Source: Spirochaetaceae bacterium | GTDB taxonomy: Bacteria > Spirochaetota > Spirochaetia > DSM-27196 > PWMO01 | Assembly (NCBI GenBank): GCA_007693485.1 | Contig: REDM01000270.1 | Coordinates: 1-47,807 of the forward strand | DNA length: 47,807 bases | Direction: 5' to 3' | Part shown: in pieces, positions 16,472-25,680 of the stretch | Numbering within the stretch: the stretch's first letter is position 1 | Layout of the letters: the number at the start of each line of letters is the position of its first letter | Made by a program: the position numbers and the translations under genes | The notes under the pieces: generated by a model | Told to the model about the DNA's origin: nothing | Seen by the model: only the letters and a program-made list of their open reading frames with translations | Databases searched by the model: none

Positions 16472-17730
16472 TGGACGTTCGGCCAGGCGCAGACTTCCCG
16501 CCGGATCTCTTCCACGCTCTGTTGTCGCAGCAGATGGTCTATCGATGCGACGCCGACGACCGGATTGTCGACGTGAACCCCGCCGGCGTACGGCTCCTCG
16601 GGTACGCTTCCGCGCAAGACCTCATCGGTACACCCATGGCCGACCTGTACGCAAGCCCCGAAGATCGCGGCTATCTGCACTCGCTGATGCGGGAGCACGG
16701 GGCAGTCCGTGACCTGGAAGTCGTGCTGCGGCAACGCGACGGTACGCTGGTGTTTGTCCTGGAAACCGCGGTTGCGTCTCCTCGCGCTGAGGTCGGCGAC
16801 GTGGACAGCTCCTACTGGGGCGTCATGAAAGATATTTCCGACCGTGTCGAGGCACAACGAAACCAGCTGCACACCAATCTCGAACTCGCAGAGACCAACC
16901 GGCTGCTGAAAGCAACGCAGTCGCGCCTGGTGCAGCAGGAAAAACTTGCATCAGTTGGACAGTTAGCCGCGGGACTTGCACACGAAATCAACAATCCGCT
17001 CAGTTTCATCATCAGCAATCTCGACACGCTGCGTTCGTACGTCACGGCGCTGAACCGGGGACTCTCGGCGGTGGAGGGCCTGATCCCGGAAGACGCCCTC
17101 CGGGATCACCGGCAGATTCGCGAGGAACACCACCTGGACGAAATCGCCGCCGATCTTGAAGACCTCTTTCGTGAGTCCCGACACGGACTCGATCACATCA
17201 CCTCCGTAGTTCACAGTCTGAGAACCTTCTCACGCAGCGGGATCGGGCAGAGCCAGACCATGGTGGATCTGAACGAAGCGCTCGAGAGCACCCTCGTCAT
17301 CGCGCGAAACGAACTGAAGCAGGGAATCACACTACACCGGGATCTGTCACCCCTGCCCCCGGTCTCGTGCCGGGCCGATGAGATCAATCAGGTGATACTC
17401 AATCTCCTGCTCAATGCGGTTCACGCCATCCGCTCGCGCCACACCGACGCGCCGGGAACCATTACCGTGCGGACGCTGGCACAGCCGGACGGTGTGGTCC
17501 TGGAAGTCGAGGACAATGGACCAGGGATTGCGTCCCAGAATCTTCGCCGGGTGTTTGAGCCCTTTTTCACCACGAAGCCGGTGGGCGAGGGGACGGGGCT
17601 TGGCTTGAGCATCTCCTATGACATCGTGGTCAACCGGCACCGAGGAGATCTCAGCGTGTCTTCTGAACCGGGTCGGGGCGCGCGATTCACTGTCCGGTTG
17701 CCCCTGAGCGGCGAAACGGAAGAAACGTAG
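16468..17730 (+). CDS. PAS-domain sensor histidine kinase
   Basis: A 420-residue soluble kinase. A PAS domain (about 13-125, opening with MVYRCDADDRIVDVNPAGVR) and a coiled linker are followed by a histidine kinase core with H172 in GLAHEINNPLSF. The N box is LLLNAVHAIR, and the ATP lid has DNGPGI, FEPFFTTKPVGEGTGLGLSI. It lacks membrane segments and a receiver domain. Its REC-kinase neighbour on the opposite strand could be its partner, since that protein has a receiver with no output domain. Confidence 0.92.
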   Translation: MMDVRPGADFPPDLFHALLSQQMVYRCDADDRIVDVNPAGVRLLGYASAQDLIGTPMADLYASPEDRGYLHSLMREHGAVRDLEVVLRQRDGTLVFVLETAVASPRAEVGDVDSSYWGVMKDISDRVEAQRNQLHTNLELAETNRLLKATQSRLVQQEKLASVGQLAAGLAHEINNPLSFIISNLDTLRSYVTALNRGLSAVEGLIPEDALRDHRQIREEHHLDEIAADLEDLFRESRHGLDHITSVVHSLRTFSRSGIGQSQTMVDLNEALESTLVIARNELKQGITLHRDLSPLPPVSCRADEINQVILNLLLNAVHAIRSRHTDAPGTITVRTLAQPDGVVLEVEDNGPGIASQNLRRVFEPFFTTKPVGEGTGLGLSISYDIVVNRHRGDLSVSSEPGRGARFTVRLPLSGETEET

Positions 17731-17775
17731 CAGTCGGCCGCAGCAATGCTCACGCGACGGATACCAATCGTTCCG

Positions 17776-18363
17776 TCAGGCGGATCGATTGGACGGCCGC
17801 TCGAGCTCGTCCAGCTGTCGCTCGGCAAGCTCACGGATATGCTCGGGGATTTCATACTGGAGAAGCTCTTTCAAAAGCTCCCGCGCCTCGGAGAGTTGCT
17901 TTCGAGTCAGCTTCGCGTGTGCAAGGGCGTACAGGGTCAGGTAGTCGTGCCGATTCCGGCGAAAGGACTCGCACAGAAGCCGGTAGCTTTCGTCCTGGTC
18001 TCCGAGCTGCGTGTAGAGTACGCTCAGGTTACGAAGAATTGACCCATTCTCCGGGTCAAGACTGTGGGCGCGGTTGAGGGCGGTGAGCGCGCGGTTTGGC
18101 TGTTCCAGACGAAGATAGGCACAGCCCACGGCTTCGTGAGCCTCGGCCGCTTCGGGATCGAGGCGGATCGAGTACTCGAGGGCACGAAGCGCCTTCTCGT
18201 TCTCGCCGTTCTCGGTGAAGGCGATTCCAATGCAGCGAAGCGCGTGGGCGTTGTCCGGCTGCTCGAACAGTACCCCATTCAACACTTCGATCGCTTTGGC
18301 TAACTCCCCGTCCTGAAGCAGTCGTTCCGCGTACCGCACGTCTTCGCGCATGTTGAGTTCCAT
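17776..18363 (-). CDS. TPR repeat protein
   Basis: A 195-residue protein made of about four tetratricopeptide repeats (residues about 10-150; ALEYSIRLDPEAAEAHEAVG and LNRAHSLDPENGSILRNLS are clear units), followed by a charged helical tail. It has no signal peptide. The role is presumably as a scaffold; partners are unknown. It converges with the PAS-kinase and diverges from the CinA-type gene. A 22-base inverted repeat lies just upstream of its start. Confidence 0.85.
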   Translation of the reverse strand: MELNMREDVRYAERLLQDGELAKAIEVLNGVLFEQPDNAHALRCIGIAFTENGENEKALRALEYSIRLDPEAAEAHEAVGCAYLRLEQPNRALTALNRAHSLDPENGSILRNLSVLYTQLGDQDESYRLLCESFRRNRHDYLTLYALAHAKLTRKQLSEARELLKELLQYEIPEHIRELAERQLDELERPSNRSA

Positions 18364-18377
18364 GGTCAGAAAATACT

Positions 18378-18399
18378 ACCACAACCCGCCGGGTGTGGT
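18378..18399. repeat. Inverted repeat between the TPR and CinA-type genes
   Basis: Arms ACCACA/TGTGGT and CCC/GGG, with one bulged A and a three-base loop. It lies 15 bases upstream of the TPR start. It could be an operator or a hairpin; the T8 run at 18413-18420 is too far away to make a standard terminator. Confidence 0.35.
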
Positions 18400-18425
18400 G
18401 CTAAATTTGTGCTTTTTTTTGCGGG

Positions 18426-18454
18426 TTGACCGGGTATCAGCCGTTGAGTATAAC
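18426..18454 (+). promoter_or_regulatory. Promoter of the cinA-hydrolase-mscS unit
   Basis: TTGACC, 17 bases, TATAAC. The -10 ends ten bases before GTG 18465. This decides the start codon: the longest reading frame would begin inside the -35. Confidence 0.6.
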
Positions 18455-18464
18455 GGGAATCATC

Positions 18465-19211
18465 GTGATTGCACTTATCATCATCGGTGATGAAATCCTC
18501 ACCGGTCAGATACCGGACGAAAACCTCCCGTTCATGATTCAGCAGTTTGCGGCCGCGGGATATCCGGCCCACGAAGTCCGGATCATTGGCGACGACGTCG
18601 ATCAGATCGCGTCCACCGTGGCTGAGCTTGCGTCCCGTCACACCTGGGTTGTCTCCTCGGGCGGGGTCGGGCCTACTCATGACGATGTGACCCACCGTGG
18701 GGTGGCGAGGGCCTTTGGCGTTGATGTCACACCGCACCCGGACATGATCGCCTTTCTCTCGCGTCATCATACACCGCCGCTGGAGCCCGGCGTGATGCAC
18801 ATGGCGATGCTGCCGGAGGGAGCGGACGTACTGATCGGCTCCGACGGACACTGGCCCATTATCCGGAAAGAAAACTGCTTCATCCTGCCCGGACTTCCCC
18901 CGGCTCTGCGCAGCAAGATTCCCCGCCTCATCGCCATGCTTCCCACCATGCGTCCGACATGGCGCACGGCGGTCTACCTCAACGCCGATGAGGTCTTGTT
19001 TGCCGAATGGCTCGGCGCGCTGCAGGCCAGCCACCCGGAGGTCACCATCGGCTCCTACCCGGTGGTGGGCGCAGCCTACCGCACTCGCATCTCGCTGGGC
19101 GGGCCTGACCGCGATGCGGTTGAGCCGGTAGCCGCCGCTGTCGTTGCCCACGCTACCAAATACGGCTGGCTCGTAGACGCGGAAACCGTCGCACGGGGTG
19201 AGACTCCGTGA
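18465..19211 (+). CDS. CinA N-terminal type (MoaB/MogA-like) domain protein
   Basis: A 248-residue protein with the competence-damage (CinA) N-domain. It has IIIGDEILTGQIPDEN near the start and the VVSSGGVGPTHDDVT signature that binds molybdopterin-like or nucleotide ligands in relatives. In CinA this domain acts on NAD-related metabolites (ADP-ribose pyrophosphatase activity in some members). The deamidase C-domain of full CinA is absent, so nicotinamide-mononucleotide deamidation is not expected. GTG 18465 fits both the family start and the promoter. The gene overlaps the hydrolase by four bases. Confidence 0.88.
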   Translation: MIALIIIGDEILTGQIPDENLPFMIQQFAAAGYPAHEVRIIGDDVDQIASTVAELASRHTWVVSSGGVGPTHDDVTHRGVARAFGVDVTPHPDMIAFLSRHHTPPLEPGVMHMAMLPEGADVLIGSDGHWPIIRKENCFILPGLPPALRSKIPRLIAMLPTMRPTWRTAVYLNADEVLFAEWLGALQASHPEVTIGSYPVVGAAYRTRISLGGPDRDAVEPVAAAVVAHATKYGWLVDAETVARGETP

Positions 19212-19999
19212 ACTCTGCAGGAACCAGCCCTGCCCCGGGCCGACCCATCGTTCTGGTGCACGGATACGGTGTGCGCGGATCCTTCTGGGAGAAGCTGCAG
19301 CCCCAACTTGCGCTGCGTGGGCATCGCGTGGTGGCACCGGATCTTTCGGGTGACTCTCCGTTTGAACTCGCGGATCGGCTGGAAGCGGTCGCGCGCGATC
19401 AGGCGGTAACCGCCGGCCCCGTCGCCCTGGTCGGGCACAGCCTGGGGGGAATCCTCTGCGCGCTGGTTGCCGGGAGGGTTGGTCCCGCGGTGGTATCCCA
19501 CGTGGTGGTGATTGCATCCCCGTTTGCCGGGCGTGCGAAGGGGGTCGGACCGGTGGTGAAGTTTCTCATCCGGTACCGGCTGCTGCCGCCTGCGCTGATC
19601 CGTCCGCGCTTCTTCTCCCGCGCGACATCGCGGTCGGACCAGAAGCGCTGGTTTGCCCGCGCGGTTCCGGAATCCCCCGCCCTGCAGCAGGTGCTCTTCG
19701 GCACCGACTGGTTTCCCACCGCGGAGCTCTCGCGGAAGCTGCTTCAGCCGGCCCTTGCGGTTTACAGCGAGGCAGACCGTATTGTGGAAGCAGCGGCAAC
19801 CCGCCGGCTCGCAGCAGCACTCGGCGCAGAAGAACACGCCTTCCCCCGCGTGCGCGGAATTGGTCACAACGACTTTGCTGCATCGGATGCGGTATCCGCG
19901 GCGGTTGCCGGTGCAATATGCGACTTTGTGTCGATGCCCGCCGTAGCGTCAGGACCCTGGCCAACGGAACCGAAAGGAGACCGCGATGCAATGGCTTGA
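19208..19999 (+). CDS. Alpha/beta hydrolase
   Basis: A 263-residue hydrolase with an oxyanion-hole motif near IVLVHGYGVRGSFWE, nucleophile serine in LVGHSLGGI, a late acid in YSEADRIV and a candidate catalytic His in GIGHNDF. It has no signal peptide. The substrate cannot be predicted. It starts at GTG 19208 in a GTGA overlap with the CinA-type gene and overlaps the MscS gene by 14 bases. Confidence 0.88.
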   Translation: MNSAGTSPAPGRPIVLVHGYGVRGSFWEKLQPQLALRGHRVVAPDLSGDSPFELADRLEAVARDQAVTAGPVALVGHSLGGILCALVAGRVGPAVVSHVVVIASPFAGRAKGVGPVVKFLIRYRLLPPALIRPRFFSRATSRSDQKRWFARAVPESPALQQVLFGTDWFPTAELSRKLLQPALAVYSEADRIVEAAATRRLAAALGAEEHAFPRVRGIGHNDFAASDAVSAAVAGAICDFVSMPAVASGPWPTEPKGDRDAMA

Positions 20000-21056
20000 G
20001 ACCGTCCCCGAGCTCGTTCCCGCGGCCATCGTGGCCGGAACAGCGATTGTCTTGGGCCTGGTTGTGGCAACGATCGTCCGGCTGGTGGCGCGCATCCTGT
20101 CTCGCCGCAGCGATTCCGGGATGGCAGGCGAACTGGTGCGCGACGCCAAGGGCCCTATGCGCCTTCTCTTTCCTGCGCTTTTCCTGGCGATGGCCCTTCC
20201 CTTCGTTACCCTGCCGGAGGGAACGCGTGACCCGGTTGATCTGGTCGTTCGGATTCTGCTGGTGATAAGCATCGTGTGGACCGCCTACCGAGTGCTTTCG
20301 ATTGCCGAGCGCTTCGTGTTGCGTCAGTTCAACCTCGAGGTAGAGGACAATCTGAAGGCGCGCAAGATCCATACCCAGATTCGGGTCATCCGGCGCATCC
20401 TGGTTGCGGTGCTGGCCGTGGTGGGTATCTCAGCGCTGCTGCTCTCCTTCGAACCGGTACGCCAGATTGGGGCCACCCTGCTCGCCTCGGCCGGCATCCT
20501 GGGGCTGATCGTGGGATTTGCCGCGCAGAAGACCCTCGGGCTGGTGGTCGCCGGGCTTCAGGTAGCCCTCGCGCAACCGATCCGCATCGACGACGTGGTG
20601 GTGCTGGAGGGAGAATGGGGCCGCATCGAAGAGATCGGCCTGACCTACGTGGTGGTTCGCATCTGGGATCTGCGCCGGCTGGTGGTCCCGGTCACGTTTT
20701 TCATAGAGCGCCCGTTTCAGAACTGGACCCGCGTCTCCGCAGACATCCTCGGCTCGGTAACGCTGCACGTCGACTACCACTTCCCGGTGCCCGCGCTGCG
20801 CGATCGTCTGCGGCAGATTCTGGAGCAGTCCCCCCTGTGGGACCACGCCGTCTGCGTGCTGCAGGTCACGGAGGCCGGCCCCACCACCATGGAGCTGCGC
20901 GCCCTGATGAGCGCGCGCAACTCCGGCTCGCTTTGGGACCTCCGCTGCGAGGTGCGCGAGGCGCTCATCGCCTTTGTCCGCGATGAGTACCCCGACTTCC
21001 TCCCCCGGTTTCGTGCCGAAACCGGACCTCCGGGAACGCTGGATCATTCGCCCTGA
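19986..21056 (+). CDS. MscS-family mechanosensitive channel
   Basis: A 356-residue inner-membrane protein with about four or five transmembrane helices (near 10-35, 58-75, 83-102, 130-150 and 155-180). The last one lines the pore and has the Gly/Ala pattern of MscS (SAGILGLIVGFAAQKTLGLV). The beta domain follows (VLEGEWGRIEEIGLTYVVVR) and then a mixed C-domain. It would relieve turgor after osmotic down-shock. Its start lies within the hydrolase gene, with GAAAGGAG upstream. Confidence 0.92.
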   Translation: MQWLETVPELVPAAIVAGTAIVLGLVVATIVRLVARILSRRSDSGMAGELVRDAKGPMRLLFPALFLAMALPFVTLPEGTRDPVDLVVRILLVISIVWTAYRVLSIAERFVLRQFNLEVEDNLKARKIHTQIRVIRRILVAVLAVVGISALLLSFEPVRQIGATLLASAGILGLIVGFAAQKTLGLVVAGLQVALAQPIRIDDVVVLEGEWGRIEEIGLTYVVVRIWDLRRLVVPVTFFIERPFQNWTRVSADILGSVTLHVDYHFPVPALRDRLRQILEQSPLWDHAVCVLQVTEAGPTTMELRALMSARNSGSLWDLRCEVREALIAFVRDEYPDFLPRFRAETGPPGTLDHSP

Positions 21057-21115
21057 TCTGAGTATCTTTAGGGCATAACTCGCACCTTCGCGCGAATCGG
21101 GAGAAGATACGCTTC

Positions 21116-23110
21116 ATGGAAAAACAGCAACAAAAAAACCCGCCCACCGGTGGCAACAACAAGTTTCCTCTGGGCGGCCCGGATCGCAGATGGCTCTATA
21201 TCCTGCTGCCGTTTCTGCTCTTCCTCCCCTTCCTGACGACGATGTTTACCGGCGGGCAACAGCGCGCATCCGAGATCAGCTACACCCGCTTTCTGAACGA
21301 AGTCGAACGCGGCAACGTGCGGGAGGTGACCATCTCCGGGTTTCGCGTGGATGCCACGCTGGACCAGCCCATCACCAACGGGCCGACCATCGGTGACGGA
21401 CGCACCGTCTTTACGCACGTGCCCTCGTTTGGCGACACCGAGATCATGGAGACGCTGCGGCGACGAAACGTCACGGTGTTTACCCGTCCGCCCCAGGAGC
21501 GCGTCTCGTTCATGGCGCTGCTGATGAACCTCCTGCCCCTCTTCATCCTGGTCTGGATTGGCTTTGCCCTCTTTCGCAACATGCGCAACCAGGGCAAGAG
21601 CATCTTCAGCGTAGGGCAGAACAAGGCAAAACTCTACGAGAAAACCGAGAAGGAGCGCACGACCTTTGCCGATGTTGCTGGACTCCACGGTGCCAAGGAA
21701 GAGATCATGGAAGTGGTTGACTTCCTCAAAAACCCCACGCGCTATCAGAAAATCGGCGCCAAGACCCCCAAGGGTGTGCTGCTGGTGGGTCCGCCGGGAA
21801 CCGGAAAGACCCTGATCGCCCGAGCCATTGCCGGCGAGGCGGACGCACCCTTTTACAGCATGAGCGGCTCCGACTTCATGGAGATGTTTGTTGGCGTCGG
21901 CGCCTCGCGCGTTCGAAGCCTCTTTCAGGACGCAAAGAAACGTGCACCAAGCATCATTTTTATCGATGAGCTCGACTCGGTCGGCCGCCATCGCGGTGCC
22001 GGTCTCGGCGGCGGTCACGATGAGCGGGAACAGACCCTCAACCAGCTCCTCTCCGAGCTCGACGGTTTTGAGGCAAACGAGACAACCATCGTGGTCGCGG
22101 CAACCAACCGCCCCGATATCCTTGATCCTGCCCTCCTGCGCCCCGGCCGCTTCGACCGCCGCATCACCATCGATCTGCCCACGGTGAAGGACCGCGTCGA
22201 GATCCTCGAGGTGCACGGGCGCAACAAACCGCTGGCCAAAGACGTTGACCTCGAGCAGATCGCGAAAGGAACCCCCGGTTTCAGCGGAGCCGATCTTCAG
22301 AATCTGCTGAACGAGGCGGCGCTCCTCGCGGCACGTGACAACCGCGAGACCATCCTCGCCCGTGACGTCGATGAGGCGCGGGACAAGGTACTGCTCGGTC
22401 TCGAGCGAAAGAACCTCACCATGAGTACACACGAACGAAAAATCGTCGCGTATCACGAGGCAGGTCATGCCCTCACCGCGGCAATCCTGCCCAACACCGA
22501 TCCGCTGTTGAAGGTGACCATCATCCCGCGTGAGAATTCGCTGGGTGTCACGCAGCAGGTGTCGGCTGAGGAGAAGTACCTCTACAGCCGAGAATACCTC
22601 CTCGACCGCATCGTCATGATGCTCGGCGGGCGAGCTGCCGAGGATCTGGTGTTTCAATCGGTGACCAACGGCGCGGAGAGCGACTTCCGCGAAGCCACCC
22701 GACTCGCCCGCAAGATGGTATGCGATTGGGGCATGAGCGATCGCCTCGGCACCTTTTCGTCCGGTGGCCAACGGAAAAACGTCTTTCTGGGCGAAGAGAT
22801 GTCCCACGCTCGCGAGTACTCTGAGGGAACCGCCCACGAGATCGATGGTGAGATCAAGGCTCTGTTGGCGGCGTCGTATCAACGGGCCAAGGAACTGCTT
22901 ACCAAATACCGCGACAAGCTCGAGGCGCTCACCGAGGCCCTGCTTGAAAAAGAGCAGCTCGATGCGCACGAGATCGGCGTGATCCTGAATGGAGCCGGCT
23001 CGGACCGCACGAAGCGCAGCGACAAGAGCGACAGTGGCTCCAACGGTTCCGATAAGCCAAAGACCCGCAAGACGACTCGCTCTCGAAACATGCCAAAAGA
23101 GGAGGAATGA
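21116..23110 (+). CDS. ftsH: ATP-dependent zinc metalloprotease FtsH
   Basis: A 664-residue membrane protease. TM1 (24-44) and TM2 (132-154) flank a periplasmic domain. The AAA module has Walker A GPPGTGKT (225-232), Walker B IIFIDELD (280-287) and second-region [18 protein letters not shown]. The protease domain has the zinc motif HEAGH (447-451). It degrades unneeded or damaged membrane and regulatory proteins. The C-terminal tail (about 620-664) is Ser/Lys/Asp-rich and probably disordered. GGGAGAAG gives the ribosome site. The phasin-like gene follows after one base. Confidence 0.97.
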   Translation: MEKQQQKNPPTGGNNKFPLGGPDRRWLYILLPFLLFLPFLTTMFTGGQQRASEISYTRFLNEVERGNVREVTISGFRVDATLDQPITNGPTIGDGRTVFTHVPSFGDTEIMETLRRRNVTVFTRPPQERVSFMALLMNLLPLFILVWIGFALFRNMRNQGKSIFSVGQNKAKLYEKTEKERTTFADVAGLHGAKEEIMEVVDFLKNPTRYQKIGAKTPKGVLLVGPPGTGKTLIARAIAGEADAPFYSMSGSDFMEMFVGVGASRVRSLFQDAKKRAPSIIFIDELDSVGRHRGAGLGGGHDEREQTLNQLLSELDGFEANETTIVVAATNRPDILDPALLRPGRFDRRITIDLPTVKDRVEILEVHGRNKPLAKDVDLEQIAKGTPGFSGADLQNLLNEAALLAARDNRETILARDVDEARDKVLLGLERKNLTMSTHERKIVAYHEAGHALTAAILPNTDPLLKVTIIPRENSLGVTQQVSAEEKYLYSREYLLDRIVMMLGGRAAEDLVFQSVTNGAESDFREATRLARKMVCDWGMSDRLGTFSSGGQRKNVFLGEEMSHAREYSEGTAHEIDGEIKALLAASYQRAKELLTKYRDKLEALTEALLEKEQLDAHEIGVILNGAGSDRTKRSDKSDSGSNGSDKPKTRKTTRSRNMPKEEE

Positions 23111-23111
23111 G

Positions 23112-23462
23112 ATGGAAAGCATGATGAAACAGGCGGTGTACACGGGAATCGGGTTTGCACTTCGCACCCGCGACGCGGTCATGGAGCTTGGCCAGAAGCT
23201 GGTCAGTGAGAGCACCATGGACGAGGAAGAGGGAAAGCGCTTTGTGGACGAGCTGGTTCACCAGAGCGAAGAAACCCGAAAACGACTCTCCATCATGGTT
23301 CAGGAACGAACCGAAGAGGTTGTGGCTTCGCTGAACCTCCCGACCAAAACCGACCTGGCAAACCTCAACGCCCGCGTAGCCGCCCTTGAGGCGGAAATCG
23401 TCCGACTTCGCGCCGCAGCACCATCTGACCCAACCGCTCCGTCCGAGCCCACAGCTCCGTAG
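23112..23462 (+). CDS. Phasin-like small coiled-coil protein
   Basis: A 116-residue protein of the phasin/polyhydroxyalkanoate granule-associated type: a short hydrophobic start (YTGIGFALRTRDAVMELGQK), a charged helical middle, a coiled coil (LNARVAALEAEIVRLR) and a short Pro/Ser/Thr/Ala tail. No PHA synthase is in the window, so granule binding is not assured. The GGAGGA at the end of ftsH is its ribosome site, so it is co-transcribed with ftsH and may be a partner or substrate. Confidence 0.72.
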   Translation: MESMMKQAVYTGIGFALRTRDAVMELGQKLVSESTMDEEEGKRFVDELVHQSEETRKRLSIMVQERTEEVVASLNLPTKTDLANLNARVAALEAEIVRLRAAAPSDPTAPSEPTAP

Positions 23463-23493
23463 GTAAACCGCTCCCGACATTCCGCTGCCCGGG

Positions 23494-24555
23494 TCAGGGT
23501 AACCATCCGAGCCCGGGGCGCTCACGCGGGTAGAGCATTCCGTGTCGCACCTCGACACAGCCGGCAGACGGATCACCAACCAGATCAAGGTGGCCGTCGA
23601 GGTCGGCGTATCGAATGTTGGGCCGTGACAGGGCGAAATGAAGCCCCGCGGCAACGCCTACCGCAGCCTCGTCCATACAGCCCACCATGGTGGGAACCCC
23701 TGCCGAACGCGCGACCGCGTTGATCTGCATTGCCTCGGTGATTCCGCCGGTCTTCATCAGCTTGATGTTGATCATGTCTACCAATTCCCGACGTGCGACA
23801 AAGAACGCGTCTCGCAGCGAGAGCACGCTCTCGTCGGCCATCACCGGAATCAGCGCGTTGCGCGACACCTCCCCGAGGGCATCGGGCTGCGCGATCAGGG
23901 TGGGCTGCTCGAGCAGCTCCAGATCGGCTGCGGCCGCTGCGCGCAGAAACTCAAGGGCCTGCGCGACGGTGTACCCCTGGTTTGCGTCAAACCGCAGCGT
24001 TACCCGTGGCCCCACGGCCCGACGAACGGCAATCACCCGCTCTGCGTCTTCGTCTGCGCTCAGACCACCTTTGATCTTGAGGCAGGAAAATCCTTCGGTG
24101 ACCCGGGTCCGGGCGCGGCGCACGGTCTCATCGAGGCCGTGAATACCGATGGTGACACTGGTGCGAATCCGGGTGCGGTACGCGCCAAGAAGGCGATAGA
24201 GCGGAAGCCCCGCGATGCGCGAGAGCAGGTCGTGCAGCGCCATATCCACGGCGGCGCGTGCGGAGGGCCGTGCGCGGGCGTGTCGGCCTACGATCGCGGC
24301 GAGGGCGGCGAGCCGGGTGGGATCGCGGCCCACCAGAAGATCGGCCACGGTATCGCGCAGAAAGCGTTCGGTCTCGTCGACCGTCTCTCCGGTCACCGCT
24401 TCTACGGGGGCGGCACAACCGATCCCCTGGTGGGGTCCGTCGGTGTGCAGCAGCACAAAGATATTCTCAGCCCGGTCCACGGTCTCGTAGGCGATCGAGT
24501 AGGGCTCGATCAGCTGCATTGAGACGCGCCACACGTCGATGCGCGTGATTCTCAC
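23494..24555 (-). CDS. dgcA: Enolase-superfamily dipeptide epimerase / N-acyl amino acid racemase (DgcA-like)
   Basis: A 353-residue enzyme of the muconate-lactonizing subgroup. Catalytic lysines lie in LKIKGG (K160, K162) and in KLMKTGG (K268). The Mg2+ ligands are D190, E216 and D241 (FDANQGY, LLEQP, MADES), with D295 at the end of the barrel. Relatives epimerise L-Ala-D/L-Glu from peptidoglycan; DgcA racemises N-acetyl-D-glutamate. The partner upstream favours the DgcA role, but specificity is not proven. It starts at GTG 24555 in a GTGA overlap with the DgcN-like gene. Confidence 0.85.
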   Translation of the reverse strand: MRITRIDVWRVSMQLIEPYSIAYETVDRAENIFVLLHTDGPHQGIGCAAPVEAVTGETVDETERFLRDTVADLLVGRDPTRLAALAAIVGRHARARPSARAAVDMALHDLLSRIAGLPLYRLLGAYRTRIRTSVTIGIHGLDETVRRARTRVTEGFSCLKIKGGLSADEDAERVIAVRRAVGPRVTLRFDANQGYTVAQALEFLRAAAAADLELLEQPTLIAQPDALGEVSRNALIPVMADESVLSLRDAFFVARRELVDMINIKLMKTGGITEAMQINAVARSAGVPTMVGCMDEAAVGVAAGLHFALSRPNIRYADLDGHLDLVGDPSAGCVEVRHGMLYPRERPGLGWLP

Positions 24556-25622
24556 CGCAGGTACCGCTCTTGAAGCGTCTCCACCACCGCATCCACGCCG
24601 TGGCGGATGGGGTCACAGGCGGGAAGACCCGTCTGTTCCGTGATCGCGTGACATGCCGCGTCGGTTTCCGCCGCGTCGAGCCCTTCGTGGTTTACCGTTA
24701 CCGCCACCACCGGACGCCCCGAGATGAGCTCGATGGCCTGAATCTGGACCGGCAGTGGCTGGATGGGATAGCCGGGAAAGCCGTCGTACTCGAGACGTGC
24801 GGGAGCGTGCTGCAGGATCACCGCGTGGGGCCGTCCCGCAGCGAGCAGCTCGAATCCCCCGGGATAGGCGGGGTTCATCAGGCTCCCCTGCCCCTCCAGT
24901 ACCAGCACGCGGGGGTGCTCGTTCTCCCACGCGGTTACCACCGCGTGCTCAATCTCCCCGGCAACAAAATCGTTGATCAACGAGTCCAGGATGGTCCCGT
25001 AGCGCGCTCCCTGCATCCACGCGGTCTGACCGGTTCCAATCATCTGTGTGGCAAACCCTGCGTGCTGCAGCGCGTGTGCAAGAATCCAGGCGGTAGTGCG
25101 CTTGCCGATCGCGGAGTCCGTGCCCAGCACCGCAACCCGCACCGCCTCCACCGTCTCAATGCCACCGGTAAACGAGTGCAGCTCGGATCGCGGCGGGGTC
25201 TTTCGCACATCGCGGATGGTGGCGCCGCGCTGTCGCGCCAGTCCGGCGAGTTCGATGTCGTCGCTGAAAAACTCGTGGAGGCCGCTGTCCACCGAGAGCC
25301 CCGCCTCGAGCGCTTCACGCACCGCTGCGCGCATTGCCGGGGTAACCGCGCCGCCGTCGGGCGCGATACCAATCACAAAGTAGCACGGCTGCGGGCCGTT
25401 GGTGCCGCCGGCTGCCTGAAGCGCCGCTGCCAGATCCGCTACGATAGGGATCCCGGTCGCGCGGCCGTCGAGCACGGCTCCGGCATCCCGGCCGGCGCAG
25501 TCGGGATCGATCACGGCACGCACCCGGTAGCGCTCGGTAAAGCGCACCAGCCCGTGCGCAGTTTTGCCGAAGGTGGTCAGAAAGGCCCCGGCACAATAGA
25601 CAACGGCATCTCCATCGATCAT
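24552..25622 (-). CDS. dgcN: DUF1611/DgcN family protein
   Basis: A 356-residue protein of the DUF1611 family with an N-terminal Rossmann-like part and a C-terminal P-loop part. The Walker A variant is GTDSAIGKRT (167-176), followed by EGQGSLMNPAYPGG. DgcN has been described as the enzyme that N-acetylates D-glutamate in marine bacteria, upstream of DgcA. The tight overlap with the epimerase gene matches that two-gene pathway. The activity here is inferred from family and context. Confidence 0.8.
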   Translation of the reverse strand: MIDGDAVVYCAGAFLTTFGKTAHGLVRFTERYRVRAVIDPDCAGRDAGAVLDGRATGIPIVADLAAALQAAGGTNGPQPCYFVIGIAPDGGAVTPAMRAAVREALEAGLSVDSGLHEFFSDDIELAGLARQRGATIRDVRKTPPRSELHSFTGGIETVEAVRVAVLGTDSAIGKRTTAWILAHALQHAGFATQMIGTGQTAWMQGARYGTILDSLINDFVAGEIEHAVVTAWENEHPRVLVLEGQGSLMNPAYPGGFELLAAGRPHAVILQHAPARLEYDGFPGYPIQPLPVQIQAIELISGRPVVAVTVNHEGLDAAETDAACHAITEQTGLPACDPIRHGVDAVVETLQERYLR

Positions 25623-25680
25623 TGGTTCACCTCACAGTGTACGGCACGGATCAGGTCACAGGGTGCGCCGCAGTCCTGGA

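Noticed and set aside
17756-17777. Terminator hairpin GACGGA/TCCGTC between the PAS-kinase and TPR genes
   Set aside because: Only six base pairs with a ten-base loop and no T run on either strand.
18426-18464. Longer N-terminus for the CinA-type protein from TTG 18426
   Set aside because: The TTG is part of the -35 TTGACC, and family proteins start at the position of GTG 18465.
23488-23520. GC-rich inverted repeat (CCCGGG twice) between the phasin-like gene and dgcA
   Set aside because: CCCGGG is its own reverse complement and common at this base composition; no T run follows.
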